This document shows positions 43,467 through 52,502 of a stretch of 62,416 nucleotides of DNA, in pieces. Location of the stretch: contig WHTJ01000015.1 in NCBI GenBank assembly GCA_009377795.1, positions 1 to 62,416 on the forward strand. Reading direction: 5' to 3'. Origin of the DNA: Propionibacteriales bacterium. GTDB taxonomy: Bacteria > Actinomycetota > Actinomycetes > Propionibacteriales > Nocardioidaceae. The number at the start of each line of letters is the position of its first letter. Position 1 is the stretch's first letter. The notes beneath the pieces were generated by a model, which had not been told where the DNA came from, did no database searches, and saw only the letters and a list, made by a program, of their open reading frames with translations. Made by a program: the position numbers and the translations under genes.

Positions 43467-43916
43467 GTGCCGGCGAAGAAGACGGCCGCAAAGAAGGCTT
43501 CAGCGAAGAAGGCACCCGCGAGGAAGGCCGCGTCGAAGCGGACGACGGCCGCAAAGAAGAGCCCGGCCAAGAAGACCACCACGAAGAAGGCACCGGCAAA
43601 GAAGGCCGCGAAGAAGACCGCGGCGAAGAAGACCGCGGCGAAGAAGACCACGGCCAAGAAGGCACCAGCCAAGAAGACCGCAGCCAAGAAGACCGCCAAG
43701 AAGGCCGTGAAGAAGGCTGCCAAGAAGGCACCCGCGAAGAAGACCGCGGCCAAGAAGACCGCGGCCAAGAAGACCGCAGCCAAGAAGGCACCAGCCAAGA
43801 AGACCGCCAAGAAGGCCGTGAAGAAGGCTGCCAAGAAGGCACCCGCGAAGAAGACCACGGCCAAGAGGGCGCCAGCCAGGAAGACCGCGGCCAAGAAGAC
43901 CGCGAAGAGGTCCTAG
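43467..43916 (+). CDS. Histone H1-like Lys/Ala-rich DNA-binding protein
   Basis: The 149-aa protein is made almost only of Lys, Ala, Thr and Pro in [12 protein letters not shown]-type units, like the tail of actinobacterial H1-like proteins. It is expected to bind and compact DNA. GGGAGG lies before the GTG at 43467. A block of about 55 bases occurs twice at 111-base spacing (43691 and 43802), so the gene has grown by internal duplication and its length probably varies between strains. There is no separate globular domain. Confidence 0.88.
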   Translation: MPAKKTAAKKASAKKAPARKAASKRTTAAKKSPAKKTTTKKAPAKKAAKKTAAKKTAAKKTTAKKAPAKKTAAKKTAKKAVKKAAKKAPAKKTAAKKTAAKKTAAKKAPAKKTAKKAVKKAAKKAPAKKTTAKRAPARKTAAKKTAKRS

Positions 43917-44009
43917 ACCAGGGCGGCAACAACGCCGCAATGTCCCTGGGTGAAGGCCCCATCGTCTCGCGACGATGGGGCCTTCGTCTGTGTGTTCTGC
44001 GCCGTCCGG

Positions 44010-44189
44010 TCAGGTGAGGTCGTTCCAGCGCGGGTCGTTGTCCCACGCCTCGTTCCGCTCCTTCACCTTCTCCAGCGCCCGGGCCGCCTCGGCCTCGCTG
44101 ATATAGGGACCGAGCCGGTCGGCGGGCTTGCAGCCCTCCTGGGGTTCCGGCCGGTGGTGGACCAGGCAGTAGAACCATCGCTCGCTCAT
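44010..44189 (-). CDS. Small conserved protein next to map
   Basis: The 59-aa protein ([20 protein letters not shown], then [32 protein letters not shown]) has GAGGAGGAGGG before its ATG, so it is expressed. The pattern of a Cys-His start and an alpha-beta SPOR-like end recurs in actinobacteria near methionine aminopeptidase, as I recall. It may bind a metal by Cys and His. The function is unknown. It is divergent from map. Confidence 0.75.
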   Translation of the reverse strand: MSERWFYCLVHHRPEPQEGCKPADRLGPYISEAEAARALEKVKERNEAWDNDPRWNDLT

Positions 44190-44250
44190 CGCCGAGCCCT
44201 CCTCGTCCTCGGTTCGGTTGCCGGTTGCACGTCCTTCTACACTCGGCCTC

Positions 44251-45099
44251 GTGACTGTGATCAGTGCCGGCGTCGTGTCTCCGCGTCGAGAGGTTCCCGC
44301 GTCGATTCCTCGTCCAGAATACGTCGACAAGCCGGACCCGACCCCGTTCACCGGGTCCGAGGTCAAGGATCCGGACACCATCGCCCGCATGCGCAAGGCC
44401 GGCCAGCTCGCCGCGCAGGCGCTCGCCGAAGTGGGTCGCCACGTCGCACCCGGGGTCACGACCGACGAGCTGGACCGGATCGGCCACGAGTTCCTCATCG
44501 ACCACGGCGCATATCCGTCGACGCTGGGCTATCGCAACTTCCCCAAGTCCCTGTGCACGAGCGTCAACGAGGTGATCTGCCACGGGATCCCCGACTCCCG
44601 GCGGCTCGAGGACGGCGACATCTGCAACGTGGACATCACGGCGTACCTCGATGGCGTACACGGCGACAACAACCAGACCTTCCTCGTCGGCGACGTATCC
44701 GAGGAGGCCCGGCTGCTCGTCGACCGCACCAGAGAGGCGACCGAGCGCGCCATCCGCGCGGTCAAGCCGGGCCGGCCGTTCAACGTGATCGGGCGGGTCA
44801 TCGAGTCGTACGCCCGGCGTTTCGGGTACGGCGTGGTGCGCGAGTTCACCGGGCACGGCATCGGTACGTCGTTCCACTCCGGGCTGATCGTCGTGCATTA
44901 CGACACCGACGCGTACACCGAGCCGATCCAGACCGGCATGACGTTCACCATCGAGCCGATGCTCACGCTCGGCACCCATGAATGGGACCTGTGGGAGGAC
45001 GACTGGACGGTCACGACCCAGGACAAGTCGCGGAGTGCGCAGTTCGAGCACACCATCCTCGTCACCGAAACCGGAGCCGAGATCCTCACCCTCCCCTGA
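44251..45099 (+). CDS. map: Type I methionine aminopeptidase
   Basis: The enzyme removes the start methionine from new proteins. The 282-aa protein has the pita-bread fold with metal ligands in [21 protein letters not shown] (two Asp), [15 protein letters not shown] (His), MTFTIEPM (Glu) and QFEHTILV (Glu). The N-terminal 40 residues are an extension with a Pro-rich linker ([18 protein letters not shown]), as in mycobacterial MapB, which may contact the ribosome. I chose GTG 44251. It is followed by a weak repeat copy and the rnpB 3' end. Confidence 0.93.
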   Translation: MTVISAGVVSPRREVPASIPRPEYVDKPDPTPFTGSEVKDPDTIARMRKAGQLAAQALAEVGRHVAPGVTTDELDRIGHEFLIDHGAYPSTLGYRNFPKSLCTSVNEVICHGIPDSRRLEDGDICNVDITAYLDGVHGDNNQTFLVGDVSEEARLLVDRTREATERAIRAVKPGRPFNVIGRVIESYARRFGYGVVREFTGHGIGTSFHSGLIVVHYDTDAYTEPIQTGMTFTIEPMLTLGTHEWDLWEDDWTVTTQDKSRSAQFEHTILVTETGAEILTLP

Positions 45100-45105
45100 C
45101 CCGCC

Positions 45106-45121
45106 CCTCGCGCCAAGATTG
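45106..45121 (+). repeat. Degenerate half copy of the dispersed repeat (copy 7)
   Basis: CTCGCGCCAAGATTGG after map matches the outer arm of the repeat family with one change in the first 14 bases. It has no second arm and lies between map and the rnpB 3' end, which are convergent. Confidence 0.4.
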
Positions 45122-45139
45122 GGGCGGGCCACCAGAGTG

Positions 45140-45557
45140 GGACAGGCCGGCCTGTAGGCCGGATTCTGTGCGCCGGGTTCGCAGAACCCGGCGCGGCGAC
45201 CATCCATCTACGAGCGCCGTTGCCGACGCCCTCCTGCGGCCTACCCGCGAGCTCGGGCGGGCCACCCTCGATCGCTCGCGCAGGCCGACTGATTACAGTC
45301 GGCCCTCTTGGCCTTGCTCCGAGTGGGGTTTACCCAGCCACCCCGGTCACCCGGGGTGCTGGTGGTCTCTTACACCACCGTTTCACCCTTACCCGCACTC
45401 CGACGGATCGGAGCCGCTGGCGGTCTGTCTCTGTGGCACTGTCCCGCGAGTCTCCTCGGGTGGGTGTTACCCACCACCTCGCCCAGTGGAGTCCGGACCT
45501 TCCTCGGTACGTCGTACACGAGGTACGGCGTCACGCGGCCGCCCGGCCGGCCTGTCC
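45140..45557 (-). ncRNA. rnpB: RNase P RNA
   Basis: This is the catalytic RNA that trims the 5' ends of tRNA precursors. On the minus strand the 5' end shows GGACAGGCCGGCC and then the conserved GAGGAAAGTCCGGACTCC (45489-45506). The central GGGTGAAACGGTGGTGTAAG (around 45395) is the type A signature, and the 3' end has ACAGAATCCGGCC and the closing strand GGCCGGCCTGTCC that pairs with the 5' end. About 418 bases is normal for actinobacteria. The place between map and the RNase H gene is common. Confidence 0.96.
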
Positions 45558-45574
45558 ACCGCCCAGGGTATCGG

Positions 45575-46753
45575 TCATTGGCCCGACTCGGTCAGGGCTT
45601 GCGCCCGGCCGTCCGGCCGGAGGCTGAAGGACCGCAGCGAGGACGCGCCACCGGGGTACCAGTGAATCTCGGTGATCGACCCGGCCGACACCTCCATCTT
45701 GTAGATCGCATCGAGCGGGGCGTCGAGTGCGAGCCGCACCAGGAGCTTGATCGGCGTCACGTGCGTGACGGCGAGCACGGTCTGGCCGTGGTGTGCGGAC
45801 ACGAGACGGTCGCGGGTACGGCGTACTCGCTCCGCGGCCGCCTCGAACGACTCACCGCCGGGCGGCGCGACCGAGGTCGAAGCCTGCCACGCCTCCAGCT
45901 CGGCCGGCCACCGCTCCTGTACCTCGGCGAAGGTATACCCGTCCCACTCGCCGAACGCCGTCTCCCGAAGACCGTCCTCGACCTCGACCTTCAGGTCGAG
46001 CGGCTCCGCCACGATGTCCGCGGTCTGCCGGGTACGTGCCAGCGGCGAGGTCACGACCTTGTCGACATCCCCCCGGGCCCTGAGCCACTCGGCGGCGGCG
46101 TTCACCTGCGCGATGCCGGACTCGTTCAGTGAGAGGTCCGCACCGCCCCAGCCGCTGAACCGCTTCTCCGCCGAGTAGTCGGTCGCGCCGTGCCGGAGCA
46201 GCAGCAGCCTGGCCGGCTCGCCGAGGCCGGAGTTCCAGCCGACCACCGGGTTCCGCTTCGATGCGTCCTCCCCCGCCGCGATCACGACGAGGCCGGAGCC
46301 GCCTCCGCCGCGCCCGCCGCCTCCGCCGACTGCGCCGCCCCGAACGGCGGCGTCGAGTACGACGTTGAGCAGCCGGTCGGCATGCGCGTTCTCCTCACGG
46401 GGCACCCAGGTCCACTCCGTGCCGAACGGCGCCAGACGCTGCGCCTCGATCGCCAGCGGACGCAGGTCGGGATGCTTGATCTTCCACCGGCCGGCCATCT
46501 GCTCGACCACGAGCTTGGAGTCCATCCGCACCTCGAGCTCGGCGTCCGGCGTATGCTCGCGCGCCAGCTCCAAGCCCGCGAGCAGGCCGCGATACTCGGC
46601 GACGTTGTTGGTCGCTGTGCCGATGTGCTCGGCGCGTTCCGCCAGCACCGCACCGGTGTCGGCGTCCCTCAGCAAGGCGCCGTACGCCGCCGGCCCGGGG
46701 TTGCCACGTGATCCACCGTCGGCCTCGATCACCACCCGCCGCGGAGGAGTCAT
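45575..46753 (-). CDS. Bifunctional RNase H / acid phosphatase
   Basis: The 392-aa protein joins an N-terminal RNase HI domain and a C-terminal histidine phosphatase domain, as in M. tuberculosis Rv2228c. RNase H carboxylates are in VIEADGGSRGNPGPAAYG, NNVAEYRGLL and RMDSKLVVEQM. The phosphatase has LLLLRHGATDYSAEKRFSG with the phospho-His, and TAFGEWDGYTF and AVTHVTPIKLL. A Gly-rich linker (about 155-170) separates them. The ATG at 46753 overlaps the upstream stop by 4 bases. The second domain is CobC-like (alpha-ribazole phosphatase). Confidence 0.93.
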   Translation of the reverse strand: MTPPRRVVIEADGGSRGNPGPAAYGALLRDADTGAVLAERAEHIGTATNNVAEYRGLLAGLELAREHTPDAELEVRMDSKLVVEQMAGRWKIKHPDLRPLAIEAQRLAPFGTEWTWVPREENAHADRLLNVVLDAAVRGGAVGGGGGRGGGGSGLVVIAAGEDASKRNPVVGWNSGLGEPARLLLLRHGATDYSAEKRFSGWGGADLSLNESGIAQVNAAAEWLRARGDVDKVVTSPLARTRQTADIVAEPLDLKVEVEDGLRETAFGEWDGYTFAEVQERWPAELEAWQASTSVAPPGGESFEAAAERVRRTRDRLVSAHHGQTVLAVTHVTPIKLLVRLALDAPLDAIYKMEVSAGSITEIHWYPGGASSLRSFSLRPDGRAQALTESGQ

Positions 46754-47496
46754 CAGACCCCGGACTCGGCCGTGCGGACGAGGATGCGCGTGCACTCGTC
46801 GCAGCGGAGGACCTCGTCCTCCGCTGCGAGGGTCATCCTGCTCAGGTCGGCCGGATTGATCTCCAGCCGGCAGCCGCCACAGCGTCCCCGGACCAGCGCG
46901 GCCGCGCCGACCCCGCCGTGCGACCCCCGGATCTTCTCGTAGAGCGCCAGCAGGTCGTCGGACAGGCCGGACGCGATCCGGTCGCGCTCCGCACGCGCCT
47001 CCTCGGCGTCCCGGTCGATCTCGGCGAACGCCTCGTCACGCCGCTTCTCCGCGTCGGTGATCGACGCGTCGAGCGCCTCGATCGAGCTCTGGAACTCGGT
47101 CACCTGTTCCTGGGCGTGCTCGAGGTTCTCCATGACCTCGAGCTCCTCGTCCTCCAGCGTGCCGATGCGGCGTTCGAGGCTCTCCACCTCCTGCTGCAGG
47201 GCCTCCAGCTCCTTCGGCGAGCTGACCTGACCCTGGTCGAGACGCTGCTGGTTGCGGACGCGGCGAGCCTTGACCTGTTCGACGTCCGCATCGGCCTTGC
47301 GCTGCTCGCGGGAGAGATCCTCCACCTCGGCACGTGCCTCCACCAGAGCGCCCTGGGCCTCGGCGCGCTCCTCCTGGAGCCGGCCGATCTCCTCGAGCTC
47401 GGGAAGCGTACGGCGGCGCTGGGCAAGCTGGTCGGTCCTGAAGTCGAGCTCCTGGACGTCCAGCAGGCCCCGTTGCTTGGACAGTGGGGCTTTCAG
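46753..47496 (-). CDS. Coiled-coil zinc-ribbon protein (zf-RING_7 family)
   Basis: The 247-aa protein is a long coiled coil (residues 20-190, with LEALQQEVESLERRIGTLED) followed by a C-terminal four-cysteine ribbon GRCGGCRLEI...EVLRCDECTRIL. The equivalent M. tuberculosis gene Rv2229c has the same place. It may bind nucleic acid or act in assembly; the role is unknown. The best start seems to be a CTG at 47496, which has GGGGAG at the right distance and overlaps the Nif3 stop by 4 bases. A GTG at 47541 is the alternative. Confidence 0.88.
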   Translation of the reverse strand: MKAPLSKQRGLLDVQELDFRTDQLAQRRRTLPELEEIGRLQEERAEAQGALVEARAEVEDLSREQRKADADVEQVKARRVRNQQRLDQGQVSSPKELEALQQEVESLERRIGTLEDEELEVMENLEHAQEQVTEFQSSIEALDASITDAEKRRDEAFAEIDRDAEEARAERDRIASGLSDDLLALYEKIRGSHGGVGAAALVRGRCGGCRLEINPADLSRMTLAAEDEVLRCDECTRILVRTAESGV

Positions 47497-48677
47497 CGTG
47501 GGCTCCCCTCGGTGGCCGGTGACGCGATCTGGAACGCCCACGGATCGGTGTTGATCCGGGAGACGTGGGTATCCACCGTAGACCCTCGTTCCGCGAGGGC
47601 GCTGGCGAGCCGGTCCGCGGCGTCGGGCAACCAGGTCCACTCGGCGGCCCAATGCGACACGTCGACCAGCGCGGGGGCGGCATCCTGGTCGTCGTACGCC
47701 CACTCGCGGAGCTCCGACGCCGGGTGATGGCGCAGGTCGGACGTGACGTAGACGTCGGCGCCGCTCGCGCGCGCCGGGCCGAGGAACGCGTCGCCCGCAC
47801 CGCCGCACAGCGCGACCGTGCGTACGGGCTGCTCCGGGTCGCCGGCGACCCGTACGCCGCCGGTCGTGGCCGGCAGCGCGCCGGCCACCCGCTCCACGAA
47901 ACCACGCAACGTGGTGGGCTCGGGGAGTACGCCGACGCGGCCGGTACCCCGCGTCGACGGCAGCTCCGCGGTCTCGAACAGGTCGAGGGCCGGCTCCTCG
48001 TACGGATGCGCGCCGCGCAGAGCCTCGATCACGGTCTGCCGCCGCGCCCTCGGCAGCACCATCTCGACCCGGGTCTCGTCCACCCGCTCGATCGCGCCCA
48101 CGCTGCCGATGGCCGGGTTCGTCCCGGCACCGGGACGGAACGTGCCGACACCTGACGCCGTCCACGCGCATCGGTCGTAGTCGCCGATCACCCCAGCCCC
48201 CGCGGCGGCGAGAGCGTCGATGATCCGCTGGGCATCCGCGTGCGGTACGAACGTCACCAGCTTGTCCATCGGCGGCTCGGGGTCGGCGTCGAGTGGGCGT
48301 ACGTCGGTCAGCCCGAGCACGCGGGCCACCGCGTCGGAGACCCCGGGGTCGGCGCTGTCGGCGTTGGTATGGCACACGTGCAGCGCGATGTCGTTGCGGA
48401 TGAGCCGGTGGAGCACCCGGCCCTTCGGCGTCGTCGCGGCGACGGAGTGGACCGCCCTGAGCAGTAGCGGATGGTGTGTGACCACCAGGTCGCCCCCGCG
48501 CTGCACGGCCTCCTCGACCACCGCCAGCACGGGATCGACCGCGAACAGGATCGTGCGCACCGGTTGGGCGGGATCGCCGCACACCGTGCCGACGGCGTCC
48601 CAGTCGTCCGCCGAGCGCGGGTCGTACAGCTCGTCGAGGCAGGCGACCACGTCTCGAAGCTCGGGTGCATCGGTCAC
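47493..48677 (-). CDS. Nif3-like dinuclear metal center protein
   Basis: The 394-aa protein has the NIF3/DUF34 signatures DDWDAVGTVCGDPAQPVRTILFAVD, LVVTHHPLLLRAVHSV with metal-binding His pair, HVCHTNADSADPGVSDA, and near the end YVTSDLRHHPASELREW and LVDVSHWAAEWTW. A PII-like insert lies in the middle (about residues 140-240), as in the larger bacterial members. The role is not settled; GTP cyclohydrolase-like activity has been proposed. It heads a three-gene operon with the zinc-ribbon and RNase H genes. Confidence 0.93.
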   Translation of the reverse strand: MTDAPELRDVVACLDELYDPRSADDWDAVGTVCGDPAQPVRTILFAVDPVLAVVEEAVQRGGDLVVTHHPLLLRAVHSVAATTPKGRVLHRLIRNDIALHVCHTNADSADPGVSDAVARVLGLTDVRPLDADPEPPMDKLVTFVPHADAQRIIDALAAAGAGVIGDYDRCAWTASGVGTFRPGAGTNPAIGSVGAIERVDETRVEMVLPRARRQTVIEALRGAHPYEEPALDLFETAELPSTRGTGRVGVLPEPTTLRGFVERVAGALPATTGGVRVAGDPEQPVRTVALCGGAGDAFLGPARASGADVYVTSDLRHHPASELREWAYDDQDAAPALVDVSHWAAEWTWLPDAADRLASALAERGSTVDTHVSRINTDPWAFQIASPATEGSPR

Positions 48678-48712
48678 GGACGCAGGCTAGCGCGCCGGCC
48701 GGTCCCGAGCGA

Positions 48713-49612
48713 TCACGGCGACCGGTCTCCGGCCGACTCGGCGGCCGCGGCCAGACATTCGACGAGCGCGGTGACCGCGGGCGGATCCGGCGGGTCGCCG
48801 TACGTAGCCGCCAGTACGTGCCGGACCTCGCCGGGAAGCCGCGAGAGTACGACGTCCGGATGGCGGTGCGCCGCGAGCGCGAGACCGGGCAGCGTGCTGA
48901 CGCCCACCCCGGCGGCGACCAGCGACTGCACGGCCACGTAGTCGTCGGTGCTGAACGCGACCTGCGGGGCGAACCCCGCGTTCGCGCATTGCTCCAATAG
49001 GTGCTCACGGCATCGTTCGCATCCGGCGATCCACGCGTCGTCCGCATGGTCGGCCAGCCGGGCCCGCCGCCGTCGCGACCCCGGAGGCAGCACGAGGAAC
49101 AGCGGCTCGTCGAACAATGCGGTCGTGTGGAGCCCGTCGGTCTCGGAGATCCGGTCCGGTTCGTGGGTGAAGACCATGGCCACGTCGACCTCGCCCGCGC
49201 GGAGCATCCGGAGCGCCGACGGCGGCTCTGCCTCGACCAGCCGGAGGTCCAGTCCGGGATACGACGCGCCGAACCGGGCGACGGAGTCCGGCACGACGGT
49301 CGCGAACGCGGAGGGGAACGCCGCCAGCCGTACCCGGCCGGCCGCGAGCCCGGAGATCGCCGCCAGCTCGTTCTCGGCGGCGTCCAGCCGCCCGAGCACC
49401 TCCTCGGCGCGCTCGGCGAGGACGCGGCCGGCCTCGGTCAGCCGGATGCCTCGCCCGACCCGCTGGAACAGACGCGCGCCGGTCTCCGCCTCGAGGCGGG
49501 CCAGGTGGTGGCTCACCGACGGCTGGGCGTAATGCAGGACCTGCGCCGCCTTGGTGACAGAGCCGTGCCGTGCCACGGCGGCAAGGACGCGCAGTCGGGT
49601 GACGTCGAGCAT
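48713..49612 (-). CDS. LysR-family transcriptional regulator
   Basis: The 299-aa protein has the LysR helix-turn-helix (LRVLAAVARHGSVTKAAQVL and YAQPSVSHHLARLEAETGARLF) and a periplasmic-binding-like effector domain (about 90-299) with the Cys-rich CERCREHLLEQC loop. It is divergent from the PLP-dependent dehydratase at 49694, with 81 bases between starts, the standard LysR layout. It most likely controls that gene. The shared region has AT-rich words (CATAAG, CTTGCTATTGG) that could be T-n11-A sites. Confidence 0.9.
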   Translation of the reverse strand: MLDVTRLRVLAAVARHGSVTKAAQVLHYAQPSVSHHLARLEAETGARLFQRVGRGIRLTEAGRVLAERAEEVLGRLDAAENELAAISGLAAGRVRLAAFPSAFATVVPDSVARFGASYPGLDLRLVEAEPPSALRMLRAGEVDVAMVFTHEPDRISETDGLHTTALFDEPLFLVLPPGSRRRRARLADHADDAWIAGCERCREHLLEQCANAGFAPQVAFSTDDYVAVQSLVAAGVGVSTLPGLALAAHRHPDVVLSRLPGEVRHVLAATYGDPPDPPAVTALVECLAAAAESAGDRSP

Positions 49613-49693
49613 GAACCAAGCATAAGTCTGGTCGATGTGTTTCCACAGATCTTGCTATTGGATAAATGAGTGTCCATCCCGGACGATGGGTCC

Positions 49694-50659
49694 ATGAACG
49701 AACCGACCTTCGACGACGTGGTCCGCGCCGCGGAGTTCCTCCGCGACCGGCTTCCGCCCACACCGATGTGGAACTACCCGGCGCTCGACTCCGCCGCCGG
49801 GGCGACCGTCCTCGTCAAGCACGAGAACGTCCAGCCGGTCGGGGCGTTCAAGGTACGCGGTGGGCTGGTGTTCTTCGCCGGTCTCGCGGAGGCCGACCGG
49901 CGTCGCGGAGTCGTCACCTACTCCACCGGCAACCACGCGCAGTCCATGGCCTACGCCGCGGCCCGATCCGGCGCCCGGTGCGTCATCGCGATGCCGGAGG
50001 GCACCAACGCCGTCAAGGTCCGGGCTGCCCGGGCGCTCGGCGCCGAGGTCGAGCTGTACGGCGCCTCGCTGGCCGAGTCGCACAAGCGGGCCGAGGAGCT
50101 GGCGGCAGACCAGGACCTCCTGCCGGTGAGTCCGGGCGACGAGCCCGCGCTCATCGCCGGCGTGGGAACGCTCTATCGGGAGCTCTTCGCGGCCGCCGAC
50201 CAGCTCGACGCCGTCGTGGTGCCGGCCGGAAGCGGGACCGGCGCGGCGGCGGCCTGTCTCGTGGCGGAGGGGATGGCCGAGCACTGCGAGATCATCGCCG
50301 TACAGTCGTCGTCCTCCCCCGCGGGGCACGACTCGTGGCACGCCGGCGAGCTGCTCGAGCGGCCGAATCTCACCACCGTCGACGGCCTGGCCACGGGTCG
50401 GGCGTTCGGGCTCCCGCAGCGCATCCTGCGCCGCCGTCTCGACGACTTCCGGCTGGTCTCCGACGAGCAGATCGCCACGGCCCGCCGGCTGCTCGCCACG
50501 CACGCCCACACCCTCGCGGAGGGTTCCGGCGCCGCGGCCCTGGCCGCCGTACTGAACGACGATCGGTTCGCCGGCAAGCGGGTCGCGGTGATCTGCAGCG
50601 GAGGCAACGCCTCGCCGGAGGAGCTGGCCGAGCTCGCCGCCGCGGACATGCCTGGATGA
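49694..50659 (+). CDS. PLP-dependent threonine/serine dehydratase
   Basis: The 321-aa protein has fold type II PLP signatures: the lysine in VQPVGAFKVRGGL, YSTGNHAQSMAYAAA (SxGNHA phosphate loop), VIAMPEGTNAVKVRAARALGA and VVVPAGSGTGAAAACL. The family includes threonine dehydratase (TdcB-like), serine racemase and related enzymes; no ACT domain is present, so feedback control by isoleucine is absent. ATG 49694 or GTG 49670 are possible starts. The divergent LysR gene is the likely regulator. Confidence 0.88.
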   Translation: MNEPTFDDVVRAAEFLRDRLPPTPMWNYPALDSAAGATVLVKHENVQPVGAFKVRGGLVFFAGLAEADRRRGVVTYSTGNHAQSMAYAAARSGARCVIAMPEGTNAVKVRAARALGAEVELYGASLAESHKRAEELAADQDLLPVSPGDEPALIAGVGTLYRELFAAADQLDAVVVPAGSGTGAAAACLVAEGMAEHCEIIAVQSSSSPAGHDSWHAGELLERPNLTTVDGLATGRAFGLPQRILRRRLDDFRLVSDEQIATARRLLATHAHTLAEGSGAAALAAVLNDDRFAGKRVAVICSGGNASPEELAELAAADMPG

Positions 50660-50673
50660 CCCGACCGCGGGAC

Positions 50674-51459
50674 TCAGCGAAGCTCGGCGACTCGGCCCGG
50701 ACGGGCGACCAGGCTCGGGCCGTCGTACTCTTCCCGGGCCGTGCGCAGCGACTCCGACGGATCCGTGCCCGGACCCAGATGCGTGAGCATCAGCTTGCCC
50801 ACCCCGGCCAGGCGCGCCTGCGCAGCCACACCGCGGGCATCGCTGAGGACGTCGCGATGCTCCGTGGGTACGCCGTCGACGTACGTCGCCTCCGCCACCA
50901 GCAGGTCGCAGGCCTCGGCGAGCTCCGGGAGCGCCCACGAGGGTCCGGCGTCACCGGTGTAGGTCACACTGCAGCGACCGTCGCTCAACCGCACGCCGGC
51001 GTTCGGCACCGAGTGCGGCAGCGGCCGGGTCTCGGCACGTAACGGCCCGACGTCGAAGGAGTCCCCCATGCCGAACTCGTGGAGCTCGTAGGCGCCGTCC
51101 ATCATCTCGGCGGAGTCGAGTGCGAGGACCGCGTCGACCGCGCCCGAAGGAGCGAAGACCGGAAGCGGCCCGCTCTGCTCCCCCATGACCCGGGCCCGCA
51201 GCAGCGGGTTCAGGTCCGCGCAGTGGTCGGGGTGCCGGTGGCTGACGAAGACCGCGTCGACATCCGCCGCCCCGACGTACTGGAGGAGGTGTCCCAGCGT
51301 CCCGTACCCAGGGTCCAGCAGAACGCGCCTCGGCGGATGCTGCGCACCCGGGATCCGGGCACCCGCCGATCCCGCTCCGGCCATCTCGAGGAGATACCCG
51401 CTGCACGGGATCCCGGGCTGCGGCCACGCGCCGCCACCGCCGAGTACCGTCAACCTCAC
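50674..51459 (-). CDS. MBL-fold metal-dependent hydrolase (RNase Z-like)
   Basis: The 261-aa protein has the metallo-beta-lactamase metal site FVSHRHPDHCADLNPL, then later His and Asp blocks (PLPHSVPNAGVRL, VTYTGDAGPSW, LVAEATYVDG, MLTHLGPG). LTVLGGGGAWPQPGIPCSGYLL at the start and the LLLDPG-type RVLLDPGYGTLGHLL are the RNase Z/arylsulfatase-like branch. The true substrate is unknown, and a tRNA-processing role cannot be claimed. It starts at GTG 51459 and is convergent with the dehydratase gene. Confidence 0.87.
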   Translation of the reverse strand: MRLTVLGGGGAWPQPGIPCSGYLLEMAGAGSAGARIPGAQHPPRRVLLDPGYGTLGHLLQYVGAADVDAVFVSHRHPDHCADLNPLLRARVMGEQSGPLPVFAPSGAVDAVLALDSAEMMDGAYELHEFGMGDSFDVGPLRAETRPLPHSVPNAGVRLSDGRCSVTYTGDAGPSWALPELAEACDLLVAEATYVDGVPTEHRDVLSDARGVAAQARLAGVGKLMLTHLGPGTDPSESLRTAREEYDGPSLVARPGRVAELR

Positions 51460-51486
51460 GGCTCGGACCCTACCGAGCCGGCCACT

Positions 51487-51882
51487 TCATGGGCGCGCAT
51501 TCTGCAGGTACTCCTCGGCCAGCCGCTTCGGCGCGCGGTGGAGCCAGGCCTCGACCAGCAGCTCCTCGAGCTCGGGGGCCGCGATCCGCTCCAATCGCAC
51601 GAGAACCGCGGCGTAGCCGTCGAAATGCGGCGTGGTGAAGTACACCTCCGGGTCGTCGGAGAGCAACGCCTCCTTGACGCCGAGATCCGCCAGCTTCGCC
51701 GCCAGGACCGGCCCGTCCGGAGCACGGTCGCCGAGCGCCTCCATGTCGGCTCGCCGCAGCGGCCGCTCCCATGCGTACAGCTTGTCCTTGACCCGCCACG
51801 CGGCCGCTCCCCCATAGGATGGCCGTTCGGTCGTCTGAGGCAGGGTCCGCACGATTCGGCGTACGTCGTCCCAGGTCGCCAA
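51487..51882 (-). CDS. MmcQ/YjbR family DNA-binding protein
   Basis: The 131-aa protein has the YjbR (CyaY-like) pattern: TWDDVRRIVRTLPQTTERPSYGG, AAWRVKDKLYAWERPLR, LLSDDPEVYFTTPHFDGYAAVLVRLERI and LLVEAWLHRAPKRLAEEYL. The family binds DNA in some members but its role is unknown. The start is a TTG at 51882, which gives the usual family N-terminus; no in-frame ATG or GTG exists nearby. It lies 27 bases before the MBL gene on the same strand. Confidence 0.87.
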   Translation of the reverse strand: MATWDDVRRIVRTLPQTTERPSYGGAAAWRVKDKLYAWERPLRRADMEALGDRAPDGPVLAAKLADLGVKEALLSDDPEVYFTTPHFDGYAAVLVRLERIAAPELEELLVEAWLHRAPKRLAEEYLQNARP

Positions 51883-52051
51883 CGTCCACCGCCTACGCCG
51901 GGCCGTCGGCTAGGGCACGGCGTAAATGGGGTGAGCGGGCTGTTCTGCTCCGATAGCCTGCGGCGGGGTGGCCGCTGAGAGAGGTGAGGCCCATGCTCGA
52001 GACTGTACGCCGGTCGACCGCGACTCCCGGATAAGAAGGGCCGTTCACTCC

Positions 52052-52444
52052 ATGGTTTCCGTACCTGAACTACGAATCCAGTGCCTCTGCATCGACTCGA
52101 ACGACCCGGATCGGCTCGCCCGGTTCTGGGAGGCCGCGCTCGGCTGGCGACGTACGTACGAGGAGCCGGACGAAGTGGTGCTGGAACCACGGGCCGGCAG
52201 CCCGGAGGACGGGGTCTCGCCGGACCTGTTGTTTCTGCGGGTCCCGGAGCACAAGCAGGTCAAGAACCGGCTCCACCTGGACCTTCGGCCGGCGGACCAG
52301 GCTCGCGAGGTCGAGCGACTGGTCAGTCTCGGCGCGCGGCGGTCGTCTGTCGGCCAGCCCCCGGACGCCCCGTGGGAGGTCATGGCCGATCCGGAGGGGA
52401 ACGAGTTCTGTGTGCTGCCTCCGCTTCCGGGTGGCGATGGGTAG
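52052..52444 (+). CDS. VOC family (glyoxalase-like) protein
   Basis: The 130-aa protein has the Glyoxalase_6 pattern: CLCIDSNDPDRLARFWEAALGW, then LFLRVPEHKQVKNRLHLDLRPAD and VMADPEGNEFCVLPP, two beta-alpha-beta-beta-beta units. Such proteins bind metals or small molecules; the reaction is unknown. ATG 52052 fits the family N-terminus although the purine-rich AGAAGGG before it is 10 or more bases away. It is followed closely by the DinB gene and may be in one transcript with it. Confidence 0.85.
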   Translation: MVSVPELRIQCLCIDSNDPDRLARFWEAALGWRRTYEEPDEVVLEPRAGSPEDGVSPDLLFLRVPEHKQVKNRLHLDLRPADQAREVERLVSLGARRSSVGQPPDAPWEVMADPEGNEFCVLPPLPGGDG

Positions 52445-52502
52445 CGGCACGACGCCGCCGGCCGGCGCTCGTGCTCGCCGACTGTCGTGCCCGCGAAATA
52501 CG

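Noticed and set aside
43554-43980. Alternative frames in the H1-like gene giving Glu/Asp/Gly-rich or hydrophobic proteins
   Set aside because: Repetitive AAG/GCC sequence is open in all frames; only the Lys/Ala frame has a ribosome site and a known family.
45140-45557. Protein-coding frames over the rnpB region
   Set aside because: The conserved RNase P RNA segments on the minus strand explain this stretch fully; the frames have no family pattern.
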